Positions 1-8,398 of a stretch of 64,000 bases of DNA are shown piece after piece; position 1 is the first letter of the stretch; each line of letters starts with the position of its first letter. Below the pieces are notes generated by a model. It was not told the origin of the DNA, searched no databases, and saw nothing but the letters and a program-made list of their open reading frames with translations. Position numbers and translations under genes: made by a program. Where the stretch lies: contig NZ_PQSS01000017.1 in assembly GCF_002920535.1 (NCBI RefSeq), forward strand, positions 51,045 to 115,044, written 5' to 3'. The DNA comes from Streptomyces sp. Ru71 (GTDB lineage Bacteria > Actinomycetota > Actinomycetes > Streptomycetales > Streptomycetaceae).

Positions 1-753
1 GTCCTCGTACATCGGGTCGCGCAGCCAGGGCAGCACCGACCACGGCTGAGCGCCGAGCAGGGTGCCGACGTCGGCGCCCAGCAGCTCACCGGCCGCCGCG
101 TTGACGAACCGGATCCGGCCGTTCAGATCCAGCGAGCACAGTCCGTACGGCAGCCGCGCCACCATCCGGGCCGCCTCCGAGGCGCCCAGCGCGCCGGTCA
201 GGGCCTCCGGAGCCGGGGTGCCGAGCACGTCGGGCTCGGGGCCCAGCGGACGGCCCCGCCGGGCGGCCCGCTCCAGCTGCCGGGCGAGCCGGTCGCAGGC
301 CTCGGTCAGCCGCCGGCGGACCTGCTCCGGGGGCTCGGCCGAGCGGGCGCCGGGCCAGGTGACGAACACCGCCCCGTACAGCGCGTCGTCCGTGGCCAGC
401 GGCAGCGCGGCCAGCGCGAAGGGGTAGGGGAGCACCACCGCGATCCGGGGATAGCGGCGGGCCATCTCCTCCTCGCCGCCCACCCAGACCATGTGCCGCT
501 CGCGGGCCGCCTCCGCGACCGGGATCGGGGCGTTGAGCCCGACCCGCTCCCAGGGGGCCGCGAACGCCCGGGGCATCCCCGCCATCACGGCCATCTCCAG
601 CACCGGCTCGCCGGGGGTGAGCAGGTACACCGCACCGGAGTGCGCCTGGACGGCGTCCAGCATCGCCGTCAGCGCCAGGGACAGCAGCGGCTCGCCGTCC
701 GGCTCCGCGCGGGCTGCCGGCGCAGCCTGCCCGGGCGGCTGCCCGTCGGACAC
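1..753 (-). CDS. GAF-PAS sensor protein, likely SpoIIE-type phosphatase (C-terminus beyond left edge)
   Basis: The visible 251 codons form the N-terminal part of a cytosolic sensor. A GAF-like domain occupies about residues 25-165 (region AVYLLTP to GAVFVTWP). A PAS domain starts near residue 200, with the core PYGLCSLDLNGRIRFVNAAA, and continues to the window edge. In Streptomyces this GAF-PAS order usually leads into a second GAF and a PP2C/SpoIIE phosphatase; that part is not visible, so the catalytic assignment is inference. I chose the GTG at 753 because an AGGAGG lies 8 nt upstream; a GTG three codons earlier is possible. It is transcribed away from the ram-type regulator across a 460 bp gap. 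Confidence 0.75.
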   Translation of the reverse strand, partial: MSDGQPPGQAAPAARAEPDGEPLLSLALTAMLDAVQAHSGAVYLLTPGEPVLEMAVMAGMPRAFAAPWERVGLNAPIPVAEAARERHMVWVGGEEEMARRYPRIAVVLPYPFALAALPLATDDALYGAVFVTWPGARSAEPPEQVRRRLTEACDRLARQLERAARRGRPLGPEPDVLGTPAPEALTGALGASEAARMVARLPYGLCSLDLNGRIRFVNAAAGELLGADVGTLLGAQPWSVLPWLRDPMYED

Positions 754-962
754 GCCGACCACCTCCTCGCCCGAGTGGGCCGCACAACCGGCGTTCCGGA
801 AAATGCCCGGGGCGCACCACGGCCCCGGCAAAGCCCCAGGGATCAAATCTGCCTCGCCGGGCCCGCCCCCGCACGGCGAACGCCGGGGGACCGCCCTGGC
901 GGGCGTCACGCCGGTGGGGGTCCCGGCGACGGGCGGCGTCCTCGCCGGGCCCGGCGGTGGGC

Positions 963-1015
963 GGGGCGTGCGGGCTGGTTCCGGCGGAGGGTGGGGCGTG
1001 CGGGCTGGTTCCGGC
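963..1015. repeat. 30-bp-period direct repeat in the 754-1213 gap
   Basis: The 23-mer beginning GGGGCGTGCGGGCTGGTTCC occurs at 963-985 and again at 993-1015, so the period is 30 bp. The remainder of the 460 bp gap between the divergent GAF-PAS gene and the regulator at 1214 shows no convincing gene. Codon use of the frames crossing it is not gene-like, and the short frames are explained by GC bias. The repeat may be neutral or may be part of the divergent promoter region. Confidence 0.6.
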
Positions 1016-1213
1016 CGGGCGGGCGGCCACGCATACCCTTCCGCCCCGTGATCATGCCCCGGCAGTCGAAGCGTGGGTGGTGCACGAGCCAGGCGTGTGC
1101 GCCCCCGCGCACCGTGATGGCCGGTTCTCCGCCACCGGCGGACGTCACGAACGCCAACAATGGGGCACGCGTTCACCACCACGTCTCGGGCGCAACGAGC
1201 TGAAGGGGCAGCA

Positions 1214-1822
1214 GTGATCCGGGTACTTCTGGTCCATGACGCGTCTTTGGTGCGGTCGGTCCTCGCGGACTGGCTGCGCCGCGAGGACGATCTGCGCGTC
1301 TACGACACTCCGTGGCGGGCCGCGCCGGGCCGGGTGCGCGCGGTGCGGCCCGATGTGTGCGCGGCGGACCTGGAGTGCTCCGACACCCCCGGTGTCCCGC
1401 CGCTCACGGAGCTGTGCGGGCGGGGCGCGGAGCGGACGGCACCCCGGCTGCTCGTGCTGGCCGACGCGCACCGGCCGGGGCTGCTCAGAAGAGCCCGCGA
1501 GGCGGGGGCGCTGGGCTACGTCGGCAAGGAGGGCCCGCCCGAGCGCCTGGTCGAGGGCATCCGGCGGGTCGCCGAGGGGGAACGTTTCGTCGACGACACG
1601 CTCGGCTTCGGCTTCCTGGAGGCCGCCGAGATGCCGCTGACCCGGCGCGAGCTGAGCGTGTTATCCCTCGCCGCCGGCGGCGCCTCCGTCGCGGAGATCG
1701 CCGGGAGCCTGCACCTGTCCCACGGGACGGTGCGCAACTACATGGCGGCCATCACCCGCAAGACCGGCGCCCGTAACCGCATCGACGCCATCCGCATCTC
1801 CCAGGGCCAGGGCTGGCTGTGA
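1214..1822 (+). CDS. ramR: RamR-like LuxR-family response regulator of the lanthipeptide cluster
   Basis: A 202-residue two-domain regulator. The N-terminal half (IRVLLVHDASLVRSVLADWL) resembles a receiver domain. The LuxR helix-turn-helix is at about residues 138-195 (LTRRELSVLSLAAGG ... HLSHGTVRNYMAAITRKTGA). The receiver is degenerate: the segment where the phospho-Asp is expected reads VRPDVCAADLE, and the acidic pocket is incomplete, as is known for atypical RamR-type regulators. GTG at 1214 is preceded by GAAGGGG at about 8 nt. The gene converges on the transporter operon. In S. coelicolor RamR activates ramCSAB, and the same role is inferred here from position. Confidence 0.8.
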   Translation: MIRVLLVHDASLVRSVLADWLRREDDLRVYDTPWRAAPGRVRAVRPDVCAADLECSDTPGVPPLTELCGRGAERTAPRLLVLADAHRPGLLRRAREAGALGYVGKEGPPERLVEGIRRVAEGERFVDDTLGFGFLEAAEMPLTRRELSVLSLAAGGASVAEIAGSLHLSHGTVRNYMAAITRKTGARNRIDAIRISQGQGWL

Positions 1823-3622
1823 GCCGGCGGCCCAGTGACCGGCCAGCTCGCGGTACAGCGGCGAGCCGGCCAGCAGCTCGGCGTGCGTGCCGTACGCGGT
1901 GCGCGGGCCGTCCAGCACCAGTACCCGGTCGGCCCGCCGCGCCGAGCTGATGCGGTGGGCGACGACGACCAGCGTCCCGTCCGCGCGCCCGGCGAAGGCC
2001 CGCTCCGCGCGCTCCTCGGCCTGCGGGTCCAGATGGCAGGTCGCCTCGTCCAGCAGGACGAGCGGCGCGTACGACAGATGGGCCCGGGCCAGCGCGATCA
2101 GCTGCCGCTCGCCCGCCGACAGCGCCGCCGGGTCCACCGGCGCCTGCGGGCCGCCCAGCCGCTCCAGCAGCTCAGTGAGCCCGACCGCGTCGGCCGCCGC
2201 GAGCAGCTCGGCCTCGCGCACCCGGTCCGGCCGCAGCAGGCCGAGGTTCTCGGCGAGGGTGCCGCTGTGCACGTACGCCTCCTGCGGGACCAGCACGCGC
2301 AGGGCGGCGGCCCGCGCCGAGGGCACCGGCGTGCCGTACACGCGGATGCCGCCGCGCACGGGTTTGAGCAGGCCCGCGACGAGCGCGGTGAGCGTGGACT
2401 TGCCGATGCCGCTGGGTCCGACGACGACCAGATGGCCGCCCGGCGGCAGCGCGAGATCGAGTCCGTCGACCACGGGGGCGGCGCCGGGGCCGTAGGAGAA
2501 GGTGACGCCGTCCAGCTGGAGCGCGGCCTCGGCCGCAGGTGGGGTCGGGCCGGGGAGGGGCGCCGGGACGGGCCTGCCCGAGCCGCGGGGGTGCGGCACG
2601 GGCGCCGCGGAGTCACCGGGCGCCGACACGGCGCTGTCCGAGGGCCGGGTTTGGGGCACGGGCGCCCCGGACCCACCCGCCTGCTCCCGCGGGGCCAGCC
2701 GGCGCAGGACCACCGTCAGACGGGCGCCGCTCGTGCCGAGGCCGTGGACCAGGGTGCGCAGCGCGGGCAGCAGGGACTGGGTGACGTAGGCGAGGGCGCC
2801 GACCAGGGCGCCGGGGGTGACGCCCCGGGCGAGCAGCCAGGGCGCCGCGGCCGGCAGCAGCACGGCCGGCAGATGGCCGCCGACGGCGAGGGCCGCCGTG
2901 CGCAGCACGGAGAAGCGGGCCAGGGAGCGTGCCGCCCGCAGCTCGGCCTCGACGCCGGCCCCGACGTCCGCCGCGATCCGCTCCTCCGCCCCGGCCGCCG
3001 TGATGTCCCGCAGCCCGGGGCAGACGGCGCCCAGGCGCGCGGCGAGCGCCTCGTCGGCGGCGAGGAACGCCTCCTGCCGCCGGGCCAGCGGCCGCAGTGT
3101 CACCGCGAACAGGGCCACGCCGGCGGCCAGCGGCGGCCCCACGACGAGCAGCAGCGGCGGGGCCAGGGACAGCAGTCCGGCGACGGCGCCGACAGCGGTG
3201 AACACGAACGACCGCGCCACCATCACCAGCCCGGCGAAGGTGTCCCGCGCGATCTCCACCTGCTGGGTCAGCCCGGACAGCGCCCCGTCGTCGGCCTCGC
3301 GCACCCCGCGCCGCACCACCCGGGTCACCAGCAGGTCCCGCAGCGGTTCCACGAGGGCGGCGACGGCGCCGTACACCCGCCCGGTGCCCCACGCGCCGGC
3401 CAGGACACCCACGCCGGCCACCGCGAGCCAGGCCAGTCCGGCCCCGGAGCGCCCGGCCAGGAACCCGTCGTCCAGGGCGCGGGCGAGTGCGTAGCCGAGC
3501 AGGAAGGTCTGCCCGGTCTCCAGCACCGACCAGCCGGCCAGCCGCAGCAGCACCCGCCACCGTCCGCGCAGGAAGCGCAGCCCACGCGCGCAGGTCCCGG
3601 CCCCCGGGCGACCGGGGCTCAT
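1661..3622 (-). CDS. ramB: RamB-like ABC half-transporter (TMD-NBD)
   Basis: A 653-residue exporter half with an N-terminal membrane domain (about residues 25-300), a Pro/Ala-rich linker and a C-terminal ATPase. The ATPase shows Walker A VVGPSGIGKS, signature LSAGERQL and Walker B LVLLDEATCHLD. The ATG at 3622 overlaps the stop of the preceding half-transporter (ATGA), so the two are translationally coupled and probably form a heterodimer exporting the lanthipeptide. The conserved ABC fold ends near position 1830. The last ~55 codons lie antisense to the 3' end of the regulator and look like read-through rather than a conserved domain. Confidence 0.85.
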   Translation of the reverse strand: MSPGRPGAGTCARGLRFLRGRWRVLLRLAGWSVLETGQTFLLGYALARALDDGFLAGRSGAGLAWLAVAGVGVLAGAWGTGRVYGAVAALVEPLRDLLVTRVVRRGVREADDGALSGLTQQVEIARDTFAGLVMVARSFVFTAVGAVAGLLSLAPPLLLVVGPPLAAGVALFAVTLRPLARRQEAFLAADEALAARLGAVCPGLRDITAAGAEERIAADVGAGVEAELRAARSLARFSVLRTAALAVGGHLPAVLLPAAAPWLLARGVTPGALVGALAYVTQSLLPALRTLVHGLGTSGARLTVVLRRLAPREQAGGSGAPVPQTRPSDSAVSAPGDSAAPVPHPRGSGRPVPAPLPGPTPPAAEAALQLDGVTFSYGPGAAPVVDGLDLALPPGGHLVVVGPSGIGKSTLTALVAGLLKPVRGGIRVYGTPVPSARAAALRVLVPQEAYVHSGTLAENLGLLRPDRVREAELLAAADAVGLTELLERLGGPQAPVDPAALSAGERQLIALARAHLSYAPLVLLDEATCHLDPQAEERAERAFAGRADGTLVVVAHRISSARRADRVLVLDGPRTAYGTHAELLAGSPLYRELAGHWAAGSQPALALGDADGVDAVTGAGLAGDGRHVVAHRPVGQVQAPGDLRDGGAAGGEG

Positions 3623-5355
3623 CGCCGTACCCCGTCCGTGTCCGCGTCCCCGAACACCGCCCGGTAGCCGGGATCCCGCCACAGCGTGGCGTGCGGTCCG
3701 ACCGCGCGGACGCGTCCGCCGTCCAGCCAGGCCACCGCGTCCGCGCGGGCGGCCGTGGCGGCGCGGTGGGCGACGACCAGGCGGGTGCCGTGCGCGCCGG
3801 GGGCGGTCAGGGCCTGGGTGATGCGGTGCTCGGTGACCGTGTCGAGGCTGGACAGCGCGTCGTCCAGGACGAGCAGCCGCCCGCCCCGGGCGAAGGCCCG
3901 CGCCAGACCGAGACGCTGGGACTCGCCGCCGGAGCGCGGGGCGTCGGCGCAGAGGGTGGCGTACCCGGCGGGCAGCCGGCGTACGAAGTCGTCGGCGTGC
4001 GCGGTGCGGGCCGCTTCCCGGACGCGGGCCGGGGACGGGTGCGGCAGGCCCAGGGCGAGTGCGTCCCGCACGGTGCCGCCGAGCAGGACCGGGCGGTCGA
4101 AGGCGCAGGCCACCGCCCCGCGCAGCTCCTCGCGGGACAGCTCGTGCAGCGGTACTCCGTCCAGCAGGACCTCCCCGGCGTCCGGGTCGGCCAGTCGCGC
4201 GGCCAGCGCGGCCAGCAGCGACTTGCCCGAACCGGAGCGGCCGACGACGGCCAGCGTGGTGCCGCCGGGCACGATCAGATCGACCCCGTCGAGCACCGTG
4301 CGCTCGCCGCGTCGCGCCCGCACCCCGCGCAGCTCCAGGCGTCCGGGTCCGCCCTCGGGCAGGCGGCGCCGACCGTGCGCCGGTGCGGGCACGGCGTGCA
4401 GCTCACCCAGCCGTCCCGCCGCCGCGCGGGCCCGCGCCAGGGCGGTGAGCTGCCCGAGGAGCGTGCCGACGCCGGTGGCGAGCACCGCGTACCGGGACGC
4501 CGCGAGCAGGTCCCCGGCCGTGAGCCGGTGCCGCGCCAGCAGCAGTCCGGCGACCGCCACCACCGCGAGTTGCAGCAGCGGTGCGACGGCCACCGCTTGC
4601 GCGGCGGCCCGGCCCTGCACCTGCCACATCCGGTGGCCGGCGCGCGACAGTTCGGGCAGCGGCCGCAGGATGCGGGCCGTCTCCCGCTCCTGCAGTCCGG
4701 CCGCACGGATGGTGCGCCGGCCGGCCACGGCCTCGGCCAGCGCCGCCGCCATCCGCCCCTGCACCCGCTGGTAGTCGGCGACGCAGGCGGAGGTGTCCCG
4801 GGCCAGGGCCCGCAGCAACAGCGCGAGCGGCGGCGCACCGGCGAGCAGGACGACCGCCAGCCAGGGGTCGATCAGCGCCAGCGCCACCACACCGCCGGCC
4901 GGCACCGCGATCGCGGCCGGCAGCCCGGCCCGCGCGGCGGGCGCCGTGCCGGCCGTCGCGGCGTTGCCCACCAGCCGGGCGACCAGCTCACCCGCTGCGA
5001 AGCGGTCCTGGGCACGGGGGCCGAGGGCGAGCACATGGCCCGTCGTGCGGCGGCGCAGCCAGGCGGTGGTACGGGCGTCGACCGTGCCGTGCAGCACCGT
5101 CGAGGCCGCGTCCAGCACGGCCGTCAGCAGCACCAGTCCCGCACACAGCAGCACCCACCGCGTGGCGGACTCACGCGCCAGCAGCAGGTCCAAGGTGCGG
5201 CCCAGCGCGGCCGGCAGCAGCAGTCCCGCGCCGGCCGCGCCGACGCCGGCCAGGGACAGGGCCGTGCGGCGTGTCGCGCTGTGCCGGGCGGCCGAGCGCA
5301 GCAGCGCCCGGCTCTCGCGGGTCACCGTGTCGTCTCGCTGCCGCGGACCTGCCAT
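3619..5355 (-). CDS. ramA: RamA-like ABC half-transporter (TMD-NBD)
   Basis: A 578-residue exporter half. Hydrophobic helices occupy about residues 25-290. The ATPase domain has Walker A VVGRSGSGKS, signature RSGGESQRLGLARA and Walker B LLVLDDALSSLD; Asp replaces the usual catalytic Glu after Walker B, suggesting an asymmetric transporter in which this site is degenerate. The ATG at 5355 (MAGPRQRDD) was chosen for its upstream GGGGAG; a GTG at 5448 would give a longer product but has no ribosome binding site. It sits directly downstream of the lanthipeptide precursor, with a hairpin between them. Confidence 0.85.
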   Translation of the reverse strand: MAGPRQRDDTVTRESRALLRSAARHSATRRTALSLAGVGAAGAGLLLPAALGRTLDLLLARESATRWVLLCAGLVLLTAVLDAASTVLHGTVDARTTAWLRRRTTGHVLALGPRAQDRFAAGELVARLVGNAATAGTAPAARAGLPAAIAVPAGGVVALALIDPWLAVVLLAGAPPLALLLRALARDTSACVADYQRVQGRMAAALAEAVAGRRTIRAAGLQERETARILRPLPELSRAGHRMWQVQGRAAAQAVAVAPLLQLAVVAVAGLLLARHRLTAGDLLAASRYAVLATGVGTLLGQLTALARARAAAGRLGELHAVPAPAHGRRRLPEGGPGRLELRGVRARRGERTVLDGVDLIVPGGTTLAVVGRSGSGKSLLAALAARLADPDAGEVLLDGVPLHELSREELRGAVACAFDRPVLLGGTVRDALALGLPHPSPARVREAARTAHADDFVRRLPAGYATLCADAPRSGGESQRLGLARAFARGGRLLVLDDALSSLDTVTEHRITQALTAPGAHGTRLVVAHRAATAARADAVAWLDGGRVRAVGPHATLWRDPGYRAVFGDADTDGVRR

Positions 5356-5391
5356 GCTGCCTGCTCCCCGGGAACGCGTTCGAAGAAGAGT

Positions 5392-5412
5392 GAGGGCCCC
5401 GGGCGGCCCCTC
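5392..5412 (-). terminator. Attenuator-like hairpin between ramS and ramA
   Basis: On the minus strand the transcript folds as GAGGG ... CCCTC around a GC-rich core, with one mismatch and two more pairs, followed by a pyrimidine-rich tract (CTCACTCTTCTTC). It lies 47 nt after the precursor stop codon. Such elements commonly raise precursor over transporter expression; that role is inferred. Confidence 0.45.
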
Positions 5413-5458
5413 CTCGTGGGAGGACGGCCGGCCCGGAGCCGTGGTCACGCGGCGGGCG

Positions 5459-5575
5459 TCACAGACAGAGCAGGACGCTCGCCGCGCTGATGCAGGACAG
5501 CAGGCTCACCGTGCTGGCGCCGCCGCCGTCGGTGTGCTCCTCGGACTCCAGGGTCTGCAGGTCGAGCAGGGCCAT
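5459..5575 (-). CDS. ramS: RamS-like class III lanthipeptide precursor
   Basis: A 38-residue precursor. The leader starts MALLDLQTLE, which carries the LLDLQ helix motif recognised by class III synthetases. The core after the Gly-Gly-Gly stretch contains two labionin/lanthionine motifs of the form Ser-x2-Ser-x3-Cys: STVSLLSC and SAASVLLC. This is the arrangement of SapB, the morphogenetic surfactant peptide that lets aerial hyphae leave the medium. The ATG is preceded by AAAGGA 8 nt upstream. The gene sits between the synthetase and the transporters, exactly as in S. coelicolor ramCSAB. Apart from motif spacing the core differs from SapB, which is a clear sign of a distinct product. Confidence 0.9.
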   Translation of the reverse strand: MALLDLQTLESEEHTDGGGASTVSLLSCISAASVLLCL

Positions 5576-5639
5576 GATCGTGTCCTTTCTTCGATGGGGA
5601 CAGGGGTGGTGCGACGACCGCCGGAGGGCGGCCGCGTCT

Positions 5640-8207
5640 TCAGGGCCGCGAAAGCGGCGGGAGGAACGGCAGGTGGGCCGGGCCGGGGCCGTCGAGGGCC
5701 GCGCCGAGCGCCAGCAGACAGCCCGCCGTTCCGGTGGCGAGGTCCATGGACAGCCGCATCATCTGGTGGCCGGGGAAGGCGAGTTGGCCCTGGTAGGCCA
5801 TCGCGTACCAGCCGAGCCCGGCGATCTGGCCGGACAGGCGCTCCGGCGCCGCCCCGGTGCGGCTCAGGTGCAGGATCATTCCGGCGCGGCCCTGGAACAG
5901 CCCGGGCTGCGCGTAGAAGCGGGACGTTGCGGCGGTCAGCACACCGGCCCGGACCGCCGCGAACTCCTCGGCGGCGTGCGGCACATGGGCGAGGTAGTCG
6001 TCCAGGACCATGCCGATCCCGGCGCTTCCGTCACCGAGGTACGGCAGGGTCCGCCAGCCCTCGTCGACCTCAAGCGAGCCGCCGGGCCGCACCACGCAGC
6101 GCTCCAGGTCCCGGCGCAGTGCCGTCCCCGCCGCCTGCAGTAACTCGCCTTCGCCGGTGCGCTCGTACTGCCGCAGCAGGAACAGCGCCGGCCCGCTCGC
6201 CCCGCGCAGCAGCCCGGCCCGCCGCTTCGGCGCGGGCGGTTCGGTGAGGCGTCCCACCAGGAGGTGCGCGGCCTCGGCGGCCCGCTCGCCCAGTTCGCTC
6301 TCGCCGGTGGCGTCGGCGAGCGCCCCGAGGACCAGGCCGAGACCGGCCAGACCGCCGTGCAGGTCGGAGGAGAGGTGCTGCCAGCGCTCCTTGAGGATGC
6401 CCTCGACCAGGTCCAGGGCCCGCCGGCGGTGGCCGAGCAGGTCCAGCACATGGGCGACGCCCGCGAGACCGTCGTACAGGCCGAGCGGGGTGCCCGCCGG
6501 TGCCGGGTCGGTGTGCTCCAGCAGCCAGCGCTCGCCCTCGTCGTAGCGCTCGGCGCCGACCGCGGCGAGCGCGTACAGCACGCCGGCCGTGCCATGGGCG
6601 AGGCCGAGGCCGCCGCCGTCGGAGAACTGGGCGATGTCGCCGGGGAAGAGCCGGTCGTCGCGCTCCGGCGTCGCCGAGGCCAGGATCGCCTTGACCATCG
6701 AGTCCCGGCTGTGCGGCCAGTCGGCGGGATCCACGAGCGGGACGGATCCCGCCGGCCGGCCGGACGCCTCCCGGGTGATCTCGGCCACCGCCTCCGCCAG
6801 GAAGCCGGCCGGCACCTCCGGGAACTCCCGGGCGATCACCTGCGCGAGGTGCGCCGCCTTGCCGCGGTCCACCACGAACAGCGTGGTCACCGGCAGGAAC
6901 AGCGCGAGCCGCAGACAGGCCAGCGCGTAGCGGTCGACGTCGGCGCCCCGCCGGTCGGGCGGCGCGAAGAAGCCGGGGTGCGCGACGACCTGGCGGCCGT
7001 GCTCCTCGACCGGGGCCGCCGCCTCGAAGTCGAGCAGGCACACCGACTCCTCGTCGGGGGCGACCATGATGTTGAACACGTGCAGGTCGTTGAAGACGAT
7101 CCCGCGCGCGTGCACCTTCTCCACGGCCTGCTCCACGGCCCGGTGGATGCGCACCGCCCACGCCGTGTAGGCGGCGACCTCCCCCGGGTCCGGGTCCGGG
7201 GCGAGCAGCGGATGCCGTTCGGCGAAGAACGCGTTCAGCGGCCGCCCCTCGACGAAGTCTGTCACCAGGAACCGGTGGTCACCAAGCGTGAACCAGTCCC
7301 GGACCTCGGGCACCACGCCGGTGCCCGAGAGCCGCTCCAGCGCCTCCTTCTCCCGCTCCAGCCGGGCGATCGCGTCGGCCCCGTCGGAGGCCAGCCCCGC
7401 GTGCGGACGGGCCTCCTTCAGCACCACCTTGCGGCCGGTGCGGGTGTCGGTGCCCGCGTACACCCCGCCGCCGTTGGAGAAGTGCAGCGCCTTGTCGATG
7501 CGGTACGGCAGCTCGCCCACCGTCGTGGTGTTGCGCGCCGCCAGATGGGGCTGGAGGAACTCGGGGAGCGTCACCCACTCCGGTACCTGGAAGGAGGGCG
7601 TCCGCCGGTCGGGCACCAGCCGGCCCTCCCCGTCGCGCACCGCGGGCACCAGCGCGCCGCGCTCGTCGACGACGTAGGACCGCGCGAAGGCGCCGTAGCG
7701 GACGTACAGCGGGCCCTCGCCCCAGCGTAGGTCGGTGAGGATGTACGGGCCCTCGAAGCCCTCCAGCAGGGCGCCCAGCTCGCGCAGCACCGTGTGCAGC
7801 CGCTCCTCGCCGTCCGGGTAGACGGTGACGAACTTGCCGCTGGTGTCGCGGCCCGCGTACTTGGCGTTGCGCAGGTGCAGCAGGTGCGGGCCGGGCACGA
7901 ACTTGAACGGGATGCGGCGCGGCACGCAGTAGTCCCACACGATCGCCGCGATCTGCTCGGCGTTGGCCCGGGTGGCCGAGGCGTGGATCTTCCAGCCCTG
8001 GGCCGGCCCCGCCAGCGGGCGGCCGTCCTCGGCGAGCGGGGTCAGCGTCAGCCAGTCGCCGACCCGCGCGGCCGTCCATCCGGCGGGCACCTCGCGACGC
8101 GCCGCCGCGAACAGCGGTGCGGTCTGCGCGCCGCCGTCCGACAGCCGGTCGGGCGTGTCGTAGAAGTGAGGGTCCGCGAGGGCGTACACCTCGTACCGCT
8201 TGTCCAT
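5640..8207 (-). CDS. ramC: RamC-like class III lanthipeptide synthetase (LanKC)
   Basis: An 855-residue trifunctional enzyme that dehydrates and cyclises the neighbouring precursor. The N-terminal lyase-like region covers about residues 1-220. A Ser/Thr-kinase-like domain follows, with the ATP lysine in VVLKEARP, catalytic loop HARGIVFNDLHVFNIMV near residue 370 and metal-binding LLDFEAA. The C-terminal LanC-like cyclase (about 500-850) contains repeated glycine motifs such as LAHGTAGVLYAL, LYDGLAGVAHVL and GDGSAGIGMVL. As in other LanKC enzymes, the zinc-binding Cys/His set of true LanC proteins is not evident. ATG at 8207 follows GGAAGGGGAGGC. It is the first gene of the ramCSAB-type operon. 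Confidence 0.9.
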   Translation of the reverse strand: MDKRYEVYALADPHFYDTPDRLSDGGAQTAPLFAAARREVPAGWTAARVGDWLTLTPLAEDGRPLAGPAQGWKIHASATRANAEQIAAIVWDYCVPRRIPFKFVPGPHLLHLRNAKYAGRDTSGKFVTVYPDGEERLHTVLRELGALLEGFEGPYILTDLRWGEGPLYVRYGAFARSYVVDERGALVPAVRDGEGRLVPDRRTPSFQVPEWVTLPEFLQPHLAARNTTTVGELPYRIDKALHFSNGGGVYAGTDTRTGRKVVLKEARPHAGLASDGADAIARLEREKEALERLSGTGVVPEVRDWFTLGDHRFLVTDFVEGRPLNAFFAERHPLLAPDPDPGEVAAYTAWAVRIHRAVEQAVEKVHARGIVFNDLHVFNIMVAPDEESVCLLDFEAAAPVEEHGRQVVAHPGFFAPPDRRGADVDRYALACLRLALFLPVTTLFVVDRGKAAHLAQVIAREFPEVPAGFLAEAVAEITREASGRPAGSVPLVDPADWPHSRDSMVKAILASATPERDDRLFPGDIAQFSDGGGLGLAHGTAGVLYALAAVGAERYDEGERWLLEHTDPAPAGTPLGLYDGLAGVAHVLDLLGHRRRALDLVEGILKERWQHLSSDLHGGLAGLGLVLGALADATGESELGERAAEAAHLLVGRLTEPPAPKRRAGLLRGASGPALFLLRQYERTGEGELLQAAGTALRRDLERCVVRPGGSLEVDEGWRTLPYLGDGSAGIGMVLDDYLAHVPHAAEEFAAVRAGVLTAATSRFYAQPGLFQGRAGMILHLSRTGAAPERLSGQIAGLGWYAMAYQGQLAFPGHQMMRLSMDLATGTAGCLLALGAALDGPGPAHLPFLPPLSRP

Positions 8208-8259
8208 GCCTCCCCTTCCGTGGCCCGCCCCAGAGACTTCCAGTGCGCGGACGGCCACC

Positions 8260-8275
8260 GACAGTCACGACTGTC
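8260..8275. promoter_or_regulatory. Dyad upstream of ramC
   Basis: GACAGTC and GACTGTC form a perfect 7-bp inverted repeat with a 2-bp centre, which also reads as a direct repeat of CGTGACAGT/CGTGACTGT on the minus strand. It is 53 bp upstream of the ramC start. A TTGACG hexamer lies further upstream at 8301-8306 (minus strand). It is a candidate binding site for the cluster regulator; this has not been compared with known RamR sites. Confidence 0.4.
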
Positions 8276-8398
8276 ACGAGATCGCCGTGCGGAACGCACG
8301 CGTCAACACATGTTCGGATCGTTTCGAGCAGGTGTGCGGGCCCGTGCGGAACGGTCGCAGGGGCTGCGCGGGCGTCCGGTACGCGCTGTAATACGGAC

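Noticed and set aside
1160..1213. Earlier start for the ramR-like regulator
   Set aside because: The added 18 residues are low-complexity and lack a ribosome binding site, whereas GTG 1214 has GAAGGGG upstream and starts the receiver fold.
8117..8398. N-terminal extension of the phosphatase at 8399
   Set aside because: The extra ~94 codons overlap the ramC start and promoter, are Arg/Pro-rich and match no domain.
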